Positions 24,301-37,100 of a stretch of DNA of 64,000 bases are shown piece after piece (the stretch's first letter is position 1; the number at the start of each line of letters is the position of its first letter). Location of the stretch: assembly GCA_965153355.1 (NCBI GenBank), contig OZ231126.1:111910001-111974000 (forward strand). Reading direction: 5' to 3'. Position numbers and translations under genes: made by a program. The notes under the pieces were generated by a model that had not been told where the DNA came from, did not search any database, and saw only the letters and a program-made list of their open reading frames with translations. Source of the stretch: Flaccisagitta enflata (lineage: Eukaryota; Chaetognatha; Sagittoidea; Aphragmophora).

Positions 24301-27300
24301 TTTTTACAACTGTGACACAGCTTTGAAAATGCTCAAAATACCCCTTATTTTTCAGATGCACCCTATTGTCTCCCTTCTTATAAGAGAATCTTGATATTAT
24401 CAAACCTGTATTTTTTGGCTTGTTTGTTTATTTTTTGACTAAGTAAGCATGCTAACATGTAAACAAGTTAAAAATACCTTTAATACCATTCATAGAACCT
24501 AAAATTTGAGAAAAATCCACCAAATAAAGCCTAAATTCTCCTCAATTTTGACCTTCTCAAAATTAGAGCAAAACAGGTGTTTTTCAAGCCAATTTTGACC
24601 TGTTTTGGGCCTGGTATGTCTAGCAAATGGCCCAAATCTTGTTTTTCAGCATTACAAGTTCTCTTTTTCTCAGTTTCTGATGGTTTCAGATCAGTTCTTA
24701 AAAATATGTATAGTGACCCCCTCTTAATAAGACAGGAGACAACACCCCTCGCGACCTCTCACGCTGATCAGTTAGAACTAGGAAAACATAAGATCTTGTT
24801 CTGAGCCCGGAGGTTGAGTAGGGTAGCAATTTTTGAGTTGGCTCCTAAGCTGAAGTGCTGATGAGTGGATTGAAATAGTTTTTGGACTTAGATTGTAGAA
24901 TTTGACTGCAAAAAACTCAATTGTAAGTAATATACGATATTTATGCAAATTTGCTCAAAAAGTAGCTGAGTTGGCTTGTAGGCAATGTAAGGAAAAATCA
25001 AACTGGTGGATTTGGATTGTTTTAGCCCAAATCCCTTTAGTAACATCTAATGAGCATAACCCAAGTTCAGGATAACTTGGGAAAATTCATTTTTTGGATA
25101 TATTGATGATGGATTTTGGGTTGTCAAGCTTCAAAAATCCGTATTTGAGAAGGTAGTGCTAGGTAAAAGGGGTGAATTGGTCATTTTGAAGGCAGTTCAG
25201 CCCAAAATTCAATTTTGTAGTCAAAGTACAATGTTCAAGGAGGATGCACACCAAAAATCATCAATGTGGTTGCATTTTTACAACTGTGACACAACTTTAA
25301 AAATGCTCAAAATACCCCTTATTTTTCAGATGCACCCTATTGTCTCCCTTCTTATAAGAGAATCTTGATATTATCAAACCTGTATTTTTTGGCTTGTTTG
25401 TTTATTTTTTGACTAAGTAAGCATGCTAACATGTAAACAAGTTAAAAATACCTTTAATACCATTCATAGAACCCAAAATTTGAGAAAAATCCACCAAATA
25501 AAGCCTAAATTCTCCTCAATTTTGACCTTCTCAAAATTAGAGCAAAACAGGTGTTTTTCAAGCCAATTTTGACCTGTTTTGGGCCTGGTATGTCTAGCAA
25601 ATGGCCCAAATCTTGTTTTTCAGCATTACAAGTTCTCTTTTTCTCAGTTTCTGATGGTTTCAGATCAGTTCTTAAAAATATGTATAGTGACCCCCTCTTA
25701 ATAAGACAGGAGACAACACCCCTCGCGACCTCTCACGCTGATCAGTTAGAACTAGGAAAACATAAGATCTTGTTCTGAGCCCGGAGGTTGAGTAGGGTAG
25801 CAATTTTTGAGTTGGCTCTAAGCTGAAGTGCTGATGAGTGGATTGAAATAGTTTTGGACTTAGATTGTAGAATTTGACCGCATAAACTCAATTGGAAGTA
25901 ATATACGATATTTATGCAAATTTGCCCAAAAAGTAGCTGAGTTGGCTTGTAGGCAATATCAGGAAAAATCAAACTGGTGGATTTGGATTTTTTTAGCCCA
26001 AATCCCTTTAGTAACATCTAATGAGCATAACCCAAGTTCAGGATAACTTGGGAAAATTCATTTTTTGGATATATTGATGATGGATTTTGGGTTGTCAAGC
26101 TTCAAAAATCCGTATTTGAGAAGGTAGTGCTACGTAAAAGGGGTGAATTGGTCATTTTGAAGGCAGTTCAGCCCAAAATTCAATTTTGTAGTCAAAGTAC
26201 AATGTTCAAGGAGGATGCACACCAAAAATCATCAATGTGGTTGCATTTTTACAACTGTGACACAGCTTGGAAAATGCTCAAAATACCCCTTATTTTTCAG
26301 ATGCACCCTATTGTCTCCCTTCTTATAAGAGAATCTTGATATTATCAAACCTGTATTTTTTGGCTTGTTTGTTTATTTTTTGACTAAGTAAGCATGCTAA
26401 CATGTAAACAAGTTAAAAATACCTTTAATACCATTCATAGAACCTAAAATTTGAGAAAAATCCACCAAATAAAGCCTAAATTCTCCTCAATTTTGACCTT
26501 CTCAAAATTAGAGCAAAACAGGTGTTTTTCAAGCCAATTTTGACCTGTTTTGGGCCTGGTATGTCTAGCAAATGGCCCAAATCTTGTTTTTCAGCATTAC
26601 AAGTTCTCTTTTTCTCAGTTTCTGATGGTTTCAGATCAGTTCTTAAAAATATGTATAGTGACCCCCTCTTAATAAGACAGGAGACAACACCCCTCGCGAC
26701 CTCTCACGCTGATCAGTTAGAACTAGGAAAACATAAGATCTTGTTCTGAGCCCGGAGGTTGAGTAGGGTAGCAATTTTTTGAGTTGGCTCCTAAGCTGAA
26801 GTGCTGATGAGTGGATTGAAATAGTTTTTGGACTTAGATTGTAGAATTTGACCGCAAAAAACTCAATTGGAAGTAATATACGATATTTATGCAAATTTGC
26901 CCAAAAAGTAGCTGAGTTGGCTTGTAGGCAATATCAGGAAAAATCAAACTGGTGGATTTGGATTTTTTTAGCCCAAATCCCTTTAGTAACATCTAATGAG
27001 CATAACCCAAGTTCAGGATAACTTGGGAAAATTCATTTTTTGGATATATTGATGATGGATTTTGGGTTGTCAAGCTTCAAAAATCCGTATTTGAGAAGGT
27101 AGTGCTACGTAAAAGGGGTGAATTGGTCATTTTGAAGGCAGTTCAGCCCAAAATTCAATTTTGTAGTCAAAGTACAATGTTCAAGGAGGATGCACACCAA
27201 AAATCATCAATGTGGTTGCATTTTTACAACTGTGACACAGCTTTGAAAATGCTCAAAATACCCCTTATTTTTCAGATGCACCCTATTGTCTCCCTTCTTA

Positions 27301-30300
27301 TAAGAGAATCTTGATATTATCAAACCTGTATTTTTTGGCTTGTTTGTTTATTTTTTGACTAAGTAAGCATGCTAACATGTAAACAAGTTAAAAATACCTT
27401 TAATACCATTCATAGAACCTAAAATTTGAGAAAAATCCACCAAATAGGCCTAATTCTCCTCAATTTTGACCTTCTCAAAGTAAGAGCAAAATGGGGGTTT
27501 TTCAAGCCATTTTGACCTGTTTTGGGCCTGGTATGTCTAGCAAATGGCCCAAATCTTGTTTTTCAGCATTACAAGTTCTCTTTTTCTCAGTTTCTGATGG
27601 TTTCAGATCAGTTCTTAAAAATATGTATAGTGACCCCCTCTTAATAAGACAGGAGACAACACCCCTCGCGACCTCTCACGCTGATCAGTTAGAACTAGGA
27701 AAACATAAGATCTTGTTCTGAGCCCGGAGGTTGAGTAGGGTAGCAATTTTTTGAGTTGGCTCCTAAGCTGAAGTGCTGATGAGTGGATTGAAATAGTTTT
27801 TGGACTTAGATTGTAGAATTTGACCGCAAAAAACTCAATTGGAAGTAATATACGATATTTATGCAAATTTGCCCAAAAAGTAGCTGAGTTGGCTTGTAGG
27901 CAATATCAGGAAAAATCAAACTGGTGGATTTGGATTTTTTTAGCCCAAATCCCTTTAGTAACATCTAATGAGCATAACCCAAGTTCAGGATAACTTGGGA
28001 AAATTCATTTTTTGGATATATTGATGATGGATTTTGGGTTGTCAAGCTTCAAAAATCCGTATTTGAGAAGGTAGTACTACGTAAAAGGGGTGAATTGGTC
28101 ATTTTGAAGGCAGTTCAGCCCAAAATTCAATTTTGTAGTCAAAGTACAATGTTCAAGGAGGATGCACACCAAAAATCATCAATGTGCTTGCATTTTTACA
28201 ACTGTGACACAGCTTTGAAAATGCTCAAAATACCCCTTATTTTTCAGATGCACCCTATTGTCTCCCTTCTTATAAGAGAATCTTGATATTATCAAACCTG
28301 TATTTTTTGGCTTGTTTGTTTATTTTTTGACTAAGTAAGCATGCTAACATGTAAACAAGTTAAAAATACCTTTAATACCATTCATAGAACCCAAAATTTG
28401 AGAAAAATCCACCAAATAAAGCCTAAATTCTCCTCAATTTTGACCTTCTCAATATTAGAGCAAAACAGGTGTTTTTCAAGCCAATTTTAACCTGTTTTGG
28501 GCCTGGTATGTCTAGCAAATGGCCCAAATCTTGTTTTTCAGCATTACAAGTTCTCTTTTTCTCAGTTTCTGATGGTTTCAGATCAGTTCTTAAAAATATG
28601 TATAGTGACCCCCTCTTAATAAGACAGGAGACAACACCCCTCGCGACCTCTCACGCTGATCAGTTAGAACTAGGAAAACATAAGATCTTGTTCTGGGCCC
28701 GGAGGTTGAGTAGGGTAGCAATTTTTTGAGTTGGCTCCTAAGCTGAAGTGCTGATGAGTGGATTGAAATAGTTTTTGGACTTAGATTGTAGAATTTGACC
28801 GCAAAAAACTCAATTGGAAGTAATATACGATATTTATGCAAATTTGCCCAAAAAGTAGCTGAGTTGGCTTGTAGGCAATATCAGGAAAAATCAAACTGGT
28901 GGATTTGGATTTTTTTAGCCCAAATCCCTTTAGTAACATCTAATGAGCATAACCCAAGTTCAGGATAACTTGGGAAAATTCATTTTTTGGATATATTGAT
29001 GATGGATTTTGGGTTGTCAAGCTTCAAAAATCCGTATTTGAGAAGGTAGTGCTACGTAAAAGGGGTGAATTGGTCATTTTGAAGGCAGTTCAGCCCAAAA
29101 TTCAATTTTGTAGTCAAAGTACAATGTTCAAGGAGGATGCACACCAAAAATCATCAATGTGGTTGCATTTTTACAACTGTGACACAGCTTTGAAAATGCT
29201 CAAAATACCCCTTATTTTTCAGATGCACCCTATTGTCTCCCTTCTTATAAGAGAATCTTGATATTATCAAACCTGTATTTTTTGGCTTGTTTGTTTATTT
29301 TTTGACTAAGTAAGCATGCTAACATGTAAACAAGTTAAAAATACCTTTAATACCATTCATAGAACCTAAAATTTGAGAAAAATCCACCAAATAAAGCCTA
29401 AATTCTCCTCAATTTTGACCTTCTCAAAATTAGAGCAAAACAGGTGTTTTTCAAGCCAATTTTGACCTGTTTTGGGCCTGGTATGTCTAGCAAATGGCCC
29501 AAATCTTGTTTTTCAGCATTACAAGTTCTCTTTTTCTCAGTTTCTGATGGTTTCAGATCAGTTCTTAAAAATATGTATAGTGACCCCCTCTTAATAAGAC
29601 AGGAGACAACACCCCTCGCGACCTCTCACGCTGATCAGTTAGAACTAGGAAAACATAAGATCTTGTTCTGAGCCCAGAGGTTGAGTAGGGTAGCAATTTT
29701 TTGAGTTGGCTCCTAAGCTGAAGTGCTGATGAGTGGATTGAAATAGTTTTTGGACTTAGATTGTAGAATTTGACCGCAAAAAACTCAATTGGAAGTAATA
29801 TACGATATTTATGCAAATTTGCCCAAAAAGTAGCTGAGTTGGCTTGTAGGCAATATCAGGAAAAATCAAACTGGTGGATTTGGATTTTTTTAGCCCAAAT
29901 CCCTTTAGTAACATCTAATGAGCATAACCCAAGTTCAGGATACCTTGGGAAAATTCATTTTTTGGATATATTGATGATGGATTTTGGGTTGTCAAGCTTC
30001 AAAAATCCGTATTTGAGAAGGTAGTGTTGGGAAAAGGGGTGAATTGGTCATTTTGAAGGCAGTTCAGCCCAAAATTCAATTTTGTAGTCAAAGTACAATG
30101 TTCAAGGAGGATGCACACCAAAAATCATCAATGTGGTTGCATTTTTACAACTGTGACACAGCTTTGAAAATGCTCAAAATACCCCTTATTTTTCAGATGC
30201 ACCCTATTGTCTCCCTTCTTATAAGAGAATCTTGATATTATCAAACCTGTATTTTTTGGCTTGTTTGTTTATTTTTTGAATAAGTAAGCATGCTAACATG

Positions 30301-33300
30301 TAAACAAGTTAAAAATACCTTTAATACCATTCATAGAACCCAAAATTTGAGAAAAATCCACCAAATAAAGCCTAAATTCTCCTCAATTTTGACCTTCTCA
30401 AAATTAGAGCAAAACAGGTGTTTTTCAAGCCAATTTTGACCTGTTTTGGGCCTGGTATGTCTAGCAAATGGCCCAAATCTTGTTTTTCAGCATTACAAGT
30501 TCTCTTTTTCTCAGTTTCTGATGGTTTCAGATCAGTTCTTAAAAATATGTATAGTGACCCCCTCTTAATAAGACAGGAGACAACACCCCTCGCGACCTCT
30601 CACGCTGATCAGTTAGAACTAGGAAAACATAAGATCTTGTTCTGAGCCCAGAGGTTGAGTAGGGTAGCAATTTTTTAAGTTGGCTCCTAAGCTGAAGTGC
30701 TGATGAGTGGATTGAAATAGTTTTTGGACTTAGATTGTAGAATTTGACCGCAAAAAACTCAATTGGAAGTAATATACGATATTTATAAATTTGCCCAAAA
30801 AGTAGCTGAGTTGGCTTGTAGGCAATGTCAGGAAAAATCAAACTGGTGGATTTGGATTTTTTTAGCCCAAATCCCTTTAGTAACATCTAATGAGCATAAC
30901 CCAAGTTCAGGATAACTTGGGAAAATTCATTTTTTGGATATATTGATGATGGATTTTGGGTTGTCAAGCTTCAAAAATCCGTATTTGAGAAGGTAGTGCT
31001 ACGTAAAAGGGGGTGAATTGGTCATTTTGAAGGCAGTTCAGCCCAAAATTCAATTTTTAGTCAAAGTACAATGTTCAAGGAGGATGCACACCAAAAATCA
31101 TCAATGTGGTTTCATTTTTACAACTGTGACACAGCTTTGAAAATGCTCAAAATACCCCTTATTTTTCAGATGCACCCTATTGTCTCCCTTCTTATAAGAG
31201 AATCTTGATATTATCAAACCTGTATTTTTTGGCTTGTTTGTTTATTTTTTGACTAAGTAAGCATGCTAACATGTAAACAAGTTAAAAATACCTTTAATAC
31301 CATTCATAGAACCCAAAATTTGAGAAAAATCCACCAAATAAAGCCTAAATTCTCCTCAATTTTGACCTTCTCAAAATTAGAGCAAAACAGGTGTTTTTCA
31401 AGCCAATTTTGACCTGTTTTGGGCCTGGTATGTCTAGCAAATGGCCCAAATCTTGTTTTTCAGCATTACAAGTTCTCTTTTTCTCAGTTTCTGATGGTTT
31501 CAGATCAGTTCTTAAAAATATGTATAGTGACCCCTCTTAATAAGACAGGAGACAACACCCCTCGCGACCTCTCACGCTGATCAGTTAGAACTAGGAAAAC
31601 ATAAGATCTTGTTCTGAGCCCAGAGGTTGAGTAGGGTAGCAATTTTTTGAGTTGGCTCCTAAGCTGAAGTGCTGATGAGTGGATTGAAATAGTTTTGGAC
31701 TTAGATTGTAGAATTTGACATCAAAAAACTCAATTGGAAGTAATATACGATATTTATGCAAATTTGCCCAAAAAGTAGCTGAGTTGGCTTGTAGGCAATA
31801 TCAGGAAAAATCAAACTGGTGGATTTGGATTTTTTTAGCCCAAATCCCTTTAGTAACATCTAATGAGCATAACCAAGTTCAGGATAACTTGGGAAAATTC
31901 ATTTTTGGATATATTGATGATGGATTTTGGGTTGTCAAGCTTCAAAAATCCGTATTTGAGAAGGTAGTACTACGTAAAAGGGGTGAATTGGTCATTTTGA
32001 AGGCAGTTCAGCCCAAAATTCAATTTTGTAGTCAAAGTACAATGTTCAAGGAGGATGCACACCCAAAAATCATCAATGTGGTTGCATTTTTACAACTGTG
32101 ACACAGCTTTGAAAATGCTCAAAATACCCCTTATTTTTCAGATGCACCCTATTGTCTCCCTTCTTATAAGAGAATCTTGATATTATCAAACCTGTATTTT
32201 TTGGCTTGTTTGTTTATTTTTTGACTAAGTAAGCATGCTAACATGTAAACAAGTTAAAAATACCTTTAATACCATTCATAGAACCCAAAATTTGAGAAAA
32301 ATCCACCAAATAAAGCCTAAATTCTCCTCAATTTTGACCTTCTCAAGTTAGAGCAAAACAGGTGTTTTTCAAGCCAATTTTACCTGTTTTGGGCCTGGTA
32401 TGTCTAGCAAATGGCCCAAATCTTGTTTTTCAGCATTACAAGTTCTCTTTTTCTCAGTTTCTGATGGTTTCAGATCAGTTCTTAAAAATATGTATAGTGA
32501 CCCCCTCTTAATAAGACAGGAGACAACACCCCTCGCGACCTCTCACGCTGATCAGTTAGAACTAGGAAAACATAAGATCTTGTTCTGAGCCCGGAGGTTG
32601 AGTAGGGTAGCAATTTTTTGAGTTGGCTCCTAAGCTGAAGTGCTGATGAGTGGATTGAAATAGTTTTTGGACTTAGATTGTAGAATTTGACCGCAAAAAA
32701 CTCAATTGGAAGTAATATACGATATTTATGCAAATTTGCCCAAAAAGTAGCTGAGTTGGCTTGTAGGCAATATCAGGAAAAATCAAACTGGTGGATTTGG
32801 ATTTTTTTAGCCCAAATCCCTTTAGTAACATCTAATGAGCATAACCCAAGTTCAGGATAACTTGGGAAAATTCATTTTTTGGATATATTGATGATGGATT
32901 TTGGGTTGTCAAGCTTCAAAAATCCGTATTTGAGAAGGTAGTGCTACGTAAAAGGGGTGAATTGGTCATTTTGAAGGCAGTTCAGCCCAAAATTCAATTT
33001 TGTAGTCAAAGTACAATGTTCAAGGAGGATGCACACCAAAAATCATCAATGTGGTTGCATTTTTACAACTGTGACACAGCTTTGAAAATGCTCAAAATAC
33101 CCCTTATTTTTCAGATGCACCCTATTGTCTCCCTTCTTATAAGAGAATCTTGATATTATCAAACCTGTATTTTTTGGCTTGTTTGTTTATTTTTGACTAA
33201 GTAAGCATGCTAACATGTAAACAAGTTAAAAATACCTTTAATACCATTCATAGAACCTAAAATTTGAGAAAAATCCACCAAATAAAGCCTAAATTCTCCT

Positions 33301-33881
33301 CAATTTTGACCTTCTCAATATTAGAGCAAAACAGGTGTTTTTCAAGCCAATTTTGACCTGTTTGGGCCTGGTATGTCTAGCAAATGGCCCAAATCTTGTT
33401 TTTCAGCATTACAAGTTCTCTTTTTCTCAGTTTCTGATGGTTTCAGATCAGTTCTTAAAAATATGTATAGTGACCACCTCTTAATAAGACAGGAGACAAC
33501 ACCCCTCGAGACCCCTCACGCTGATCAGTTAGAACTAGGAAAACATAGATCTTGTTCTGAGCCCGGAGGTTGAGTAGGGTAGCAATTTTGTGAGTTGGCT
33601 CCTAAGCTGAAGTGCTGATGAGTGGATTGAAATAGTTTTGGACTTAGATTGTAGAATTTGACTGCAAAAAACTCAAGTGGAAGTAATATACGATATTTAT
33701 GCAAATTTGCCCAAAAGTAGCTGAGTTGGCTTGTAGGCAATATCAGGAAAAATCAAACTGGTGGATTTGGATTTTTATAGCCCAAATCCCTTTATTAACA
33801 TCTAATGAGCATAGCCCAAGTTCAGGATAACTTGGGAAAATTCATATTTTGGATATATTGATGATGGATTTTGGGTTGTCA

Positions 33882-34186
33882 ATTTGCGGGACGGACAAGT
33901 GGACAGATGGAAATTACGTTTGCACGATTTTCCCCTGGTCTGACCGACGAAAAAGATGGATTGACCGACGAATTGGTGAGGACCGGACAATCGAACATAG
34001 CCTATGTCGAGCTTGAAGAGTCGTGAGTTCTGTGACTTCAAAATGGATCGAATCTTTGATCGCCAGAGTAAGGATCTTTTGTTTTCTCGTAATGTTTATC
34101 CCTCAGTCATAGCGCCCTCAAGCGTCAAGAGTCACATATTGTTGCACTTTTGTTCTAGCGCGTGTTTCAATATGTGTTGATGGTTT
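33882..34186. other. Non-satellite segment at the tail-to-tail inversion
   Basis: These 305 bp match no part of the monomer and are visibly richer in G and C than their surroundings. The first half contains repeated GGAC/GACCGACGA motifs (GGACGGACAAGTGGACAG; two GACCGACGAA near 33942 and 33971). The second half includes GCGCCCTCAAGCGTCAAG. No long open frame, tRNA or TIR is apparent. On its left, plus-strand satellite stops in mid-monomer after GGGTTGTCAA. On its right, minus-strand satellite begins at TAAGAAGGGAGACAAT, very close to the end of E, possibly with a few more satellite bases (GGTTTGATA) just before it. It may be a remnant of pre-existing DNA or of a mobile element captured at an inversion breakpoint. 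Confidence 0.75.
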
Positions 34187-37100
34187 GATATAAGAAGGGA
34201 GACAATAGGGTGCATCTGAAAAATAAGGGGTATTATGAGCATTTTCAAAGCTGTGTCACAGTTGTAAAAATGCAACCACATTAATGATTTTTGGTGTGCA
34301 TCCTCCTTGAACATTGTACTTTGACTGCAAAATTGAATTTTGGGCTGAACTGCCTTCAAAATGACCAATTCACCCCTTTTACGTAGCACTACCTTCTCAA
34401 ATACGGATTTTTGAAGCTTGACAACCCAAAATCCATCATCAATATATCCAAAAAATGAATTTTCCCAAGTTATCCTGAACTTGGGTTATGCTCATTAGAT
34501 GTTACTAAAGGGATTTGGGCTAAAAAAATCCAAATCCACCAGTTTGATTTTTCCTGATATTGCCTGCAAACCCAACTCAGCTACTTTTTGGGCAAATTTG
34601 CATAAATATCGTATATTACTTCCAGTAGAGTTTTTTGCGGTCAAATTCTACAATCTAAGTCCAAAAACTATTTCAATCCACTCATCAGCACTTCAGCTTA
34701 GGAGCCAACTCATAAAATTGCTACCCTACTCAACCTCTGGGCTCAGAACAAGATCTTATGTTTATCCTAGTTCTAACTGATCAGCGTGAGAGGTCGCGAG
34801 GGGTGTTGTCTCCTGTCTTATTAAGAGAGGGTCACTATACATATTGCTAAGAACTGATCTGAAACCATCAGAAACTGAGAAAAAGAACTTGTAATGCTGA
34901 AAAACAAGGTGGCCATTTGTGAACATACCAGGCCCAAAACAGGTCAAGTAGCTTGAAAAACACCTGTTTGCTCTAATTTTAGAGAAGGTCCAAAATGAGG
35001 AGAATTTAGGCTTTATTTGGTGGATTTTTCTCAAATTTTGGGTTCAATGATATGAATGAGTATTAAGGTATTTTAGCTTGTTTTATGTTGGCATGCTTTA
35101 CTTGGTCAAAAAATAAACAAGCAACCCAAAAAATACAGGTTTGATAATATCAAGATCTCTTATAAGAAGAGAACAATAGGGTGCATCTGAAAAATAAGGG
35201 TGTGAGCATTTCAAGGCATGTCTGTTGTAAAAATGCAACCACATTAATGATTTTGGGTGTGCATCCTCCTTGAACATTGTACTTTGACTGCAAAATTGAA
35301 TTTTGGGCTGAACTGCCTTCAAAATGACCAATTCACCCCTTTACGTAGCACTACCTTCTCAAATACGGATTTTTGAAGCTTGACAACCCAAAATCCATCA
35401 TCAATATATCCAAAAAATAGAATTTTCCCAAGTTATCCTGAACTTGGGTTATGCTCATTAGATGTTACTAAAGGGATTTGGGCTAAAAAAATCCAAATCC
35501 ACCAGTTTGATTTTTCCTGATATTGCCTAAAAGCCAACTCAGCTACTTTTTGGGCAAATTTATAAATATTGTATATTACTTCCCAATTGAGAGTTTTTTC
35601 TGGTCCAAAATTCTACAATCTAAGTCCAAAAACTATTTCAATCCACTCATCCTTTACTTCAGCTTAGGAGCCAACTCCAAAAATTGCTACCCTACTCAAC
35701 CTCTGGGCTCAGAACAAGATCTTATGTTTTCCTAGTTCTAACTGATCAGCGTGAGAGGTCGCGAGGGGTGTTGTCTCCTGTCTTATTAAGAGGGGGTCAC
35801 TATACATATTTTTTAGAACTGATCTGAAACCATCAGAAACTGAGAAAAAGAGAACTTGTAATGCTGAAAAACAAGATTTGGTATTTGCTAGACATGCCAG
35901 GCCCAAAACAGGTCAAAATTGACTTGAAAAAAACCTGTTTTGCTCTAATTTTGAGAAGGTCAAAATTGAGGAGAATTTAGGCTTTATTTGGTGGATTTTT
36001 CTCTCAAATTTTGGGTTCATGAATGGTATTAAGGTATTTACTGCTTGTTTACATGTTAGCATGCTTATAGTGTCAAAAAATAAACAAACAAGCCAAAAAT
36101 ACAGGTTTGATAATATCAAGATTCTCTTATAAGAAGGGAGACAATAGGGTGCATCTGAAAAATAAGGGGTATTATGAGCATTTTCAAAGCTGTGTCACAG
36201 TTGTAAAAATGCAACCACATTGCTGATTTTTGGTGTGCATCCTCCTTGGACATTATACTTTGACTACAAAATTGAATTTTGGGCTGAACTGCCTTCAAAA
36301 TGACCAATTCACCCCTTTACGTAGCACTACCTTCTCAAATACGGATTTTTGAAGCTTGACAACCCAAAATCCATCATCAATATATCAAAAAAGTGAATTT
36401 TCCCAAGTTATCCTGAACTTGGGTTATACTCATTAGATGTTACTAAAGGGATTTGGGCTATAAAAATCCAAATCCACCAGTTTGATTTTTCCTGATATTG
36501 CCTACAAGCCAACTCAGCTACTTTTTAGGCAAATTTGCATAAATATTGTATATTACTTCCAATTGAGTTTTTTGCGGTCCAAATTCTGACAATCTAAGTC
36601 CAAAAACTATTTCAATCCTCATCAGCACTTCAGCTTAAAGAACCAACAGGTAACTGCACCCTACTCAACACTCTGGGCTCAGAACAAGATCTTATGTTTT
36701 CCTAGTTCCTAACTGATCAGCGTGAGAGTGCAGAGGGTGTGTGTCTCCTGTCTTATTAGAGAGGTCACTATACATATTTTTAAGAACTGATCTGAAACCA
36801 TCAGAAACTGAGGAAAAGAAAACTTGTAATGCTGAAAAACAGGATTTGGGCCATTTGCTAGACATACCAGGCCCATGACAGGTCAAAATTAGCTTGAAAA
36901 ACACCTGTTTTGCTCTAATTTTGAGAAGGTCACAGGTAAGGAGAATTTAAAAAGCTTTATTTGGTGGATTTTCTCAAATTTTGGGTTCTATGAATGGTTT
37001 TAAAGGTATTTTTAACTTGTTTTTATGTTAGCATGCTTACTTAGTCAAAAATAAACAAACAAGCCAAAAAATACAGGTTTGATAATATCAAGATTCTCTT

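Larger units (their letters stand above)
18401..33881 (+). repeat. Satellite array, plus orientation, homogenised core
   Basis: Sixteen near-identical monomers. The GTGCTACGTAAAAGG landmark starts near 19340, 20315, 21290, 22240, 23210, 24182, 25156, 26127, 27102, 28075, 29049, 30024, 30995, 31968 and 32941, giving a spacing of 971-975 bp. Most differences between copies are single bases or homopolymer-length changes. Two copies break the pattern with dense changes (about 21120-21360 and 22000-22310). The array ends abruptly at 33881 inside a monomer, after GGATTTTGGGTTGTCAA. Such homogeneity is what unequal exchange or gene conversion produces in an active satellite core. Each consensus monomer has one HindIII (AAGCTT), SphI (GCATGC), BglII (AGATCT) and NruI (TCGCGA) site, so a restriction ladder is expected. 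Confidence 0.96.

Noticed and set aside
31715-32101. The longest open frame seen (128 codons)
   Set aside because: It is a read-through of two normal monomer frames caused by a base change and a lost base. Adjacent copies are closed at the same place.
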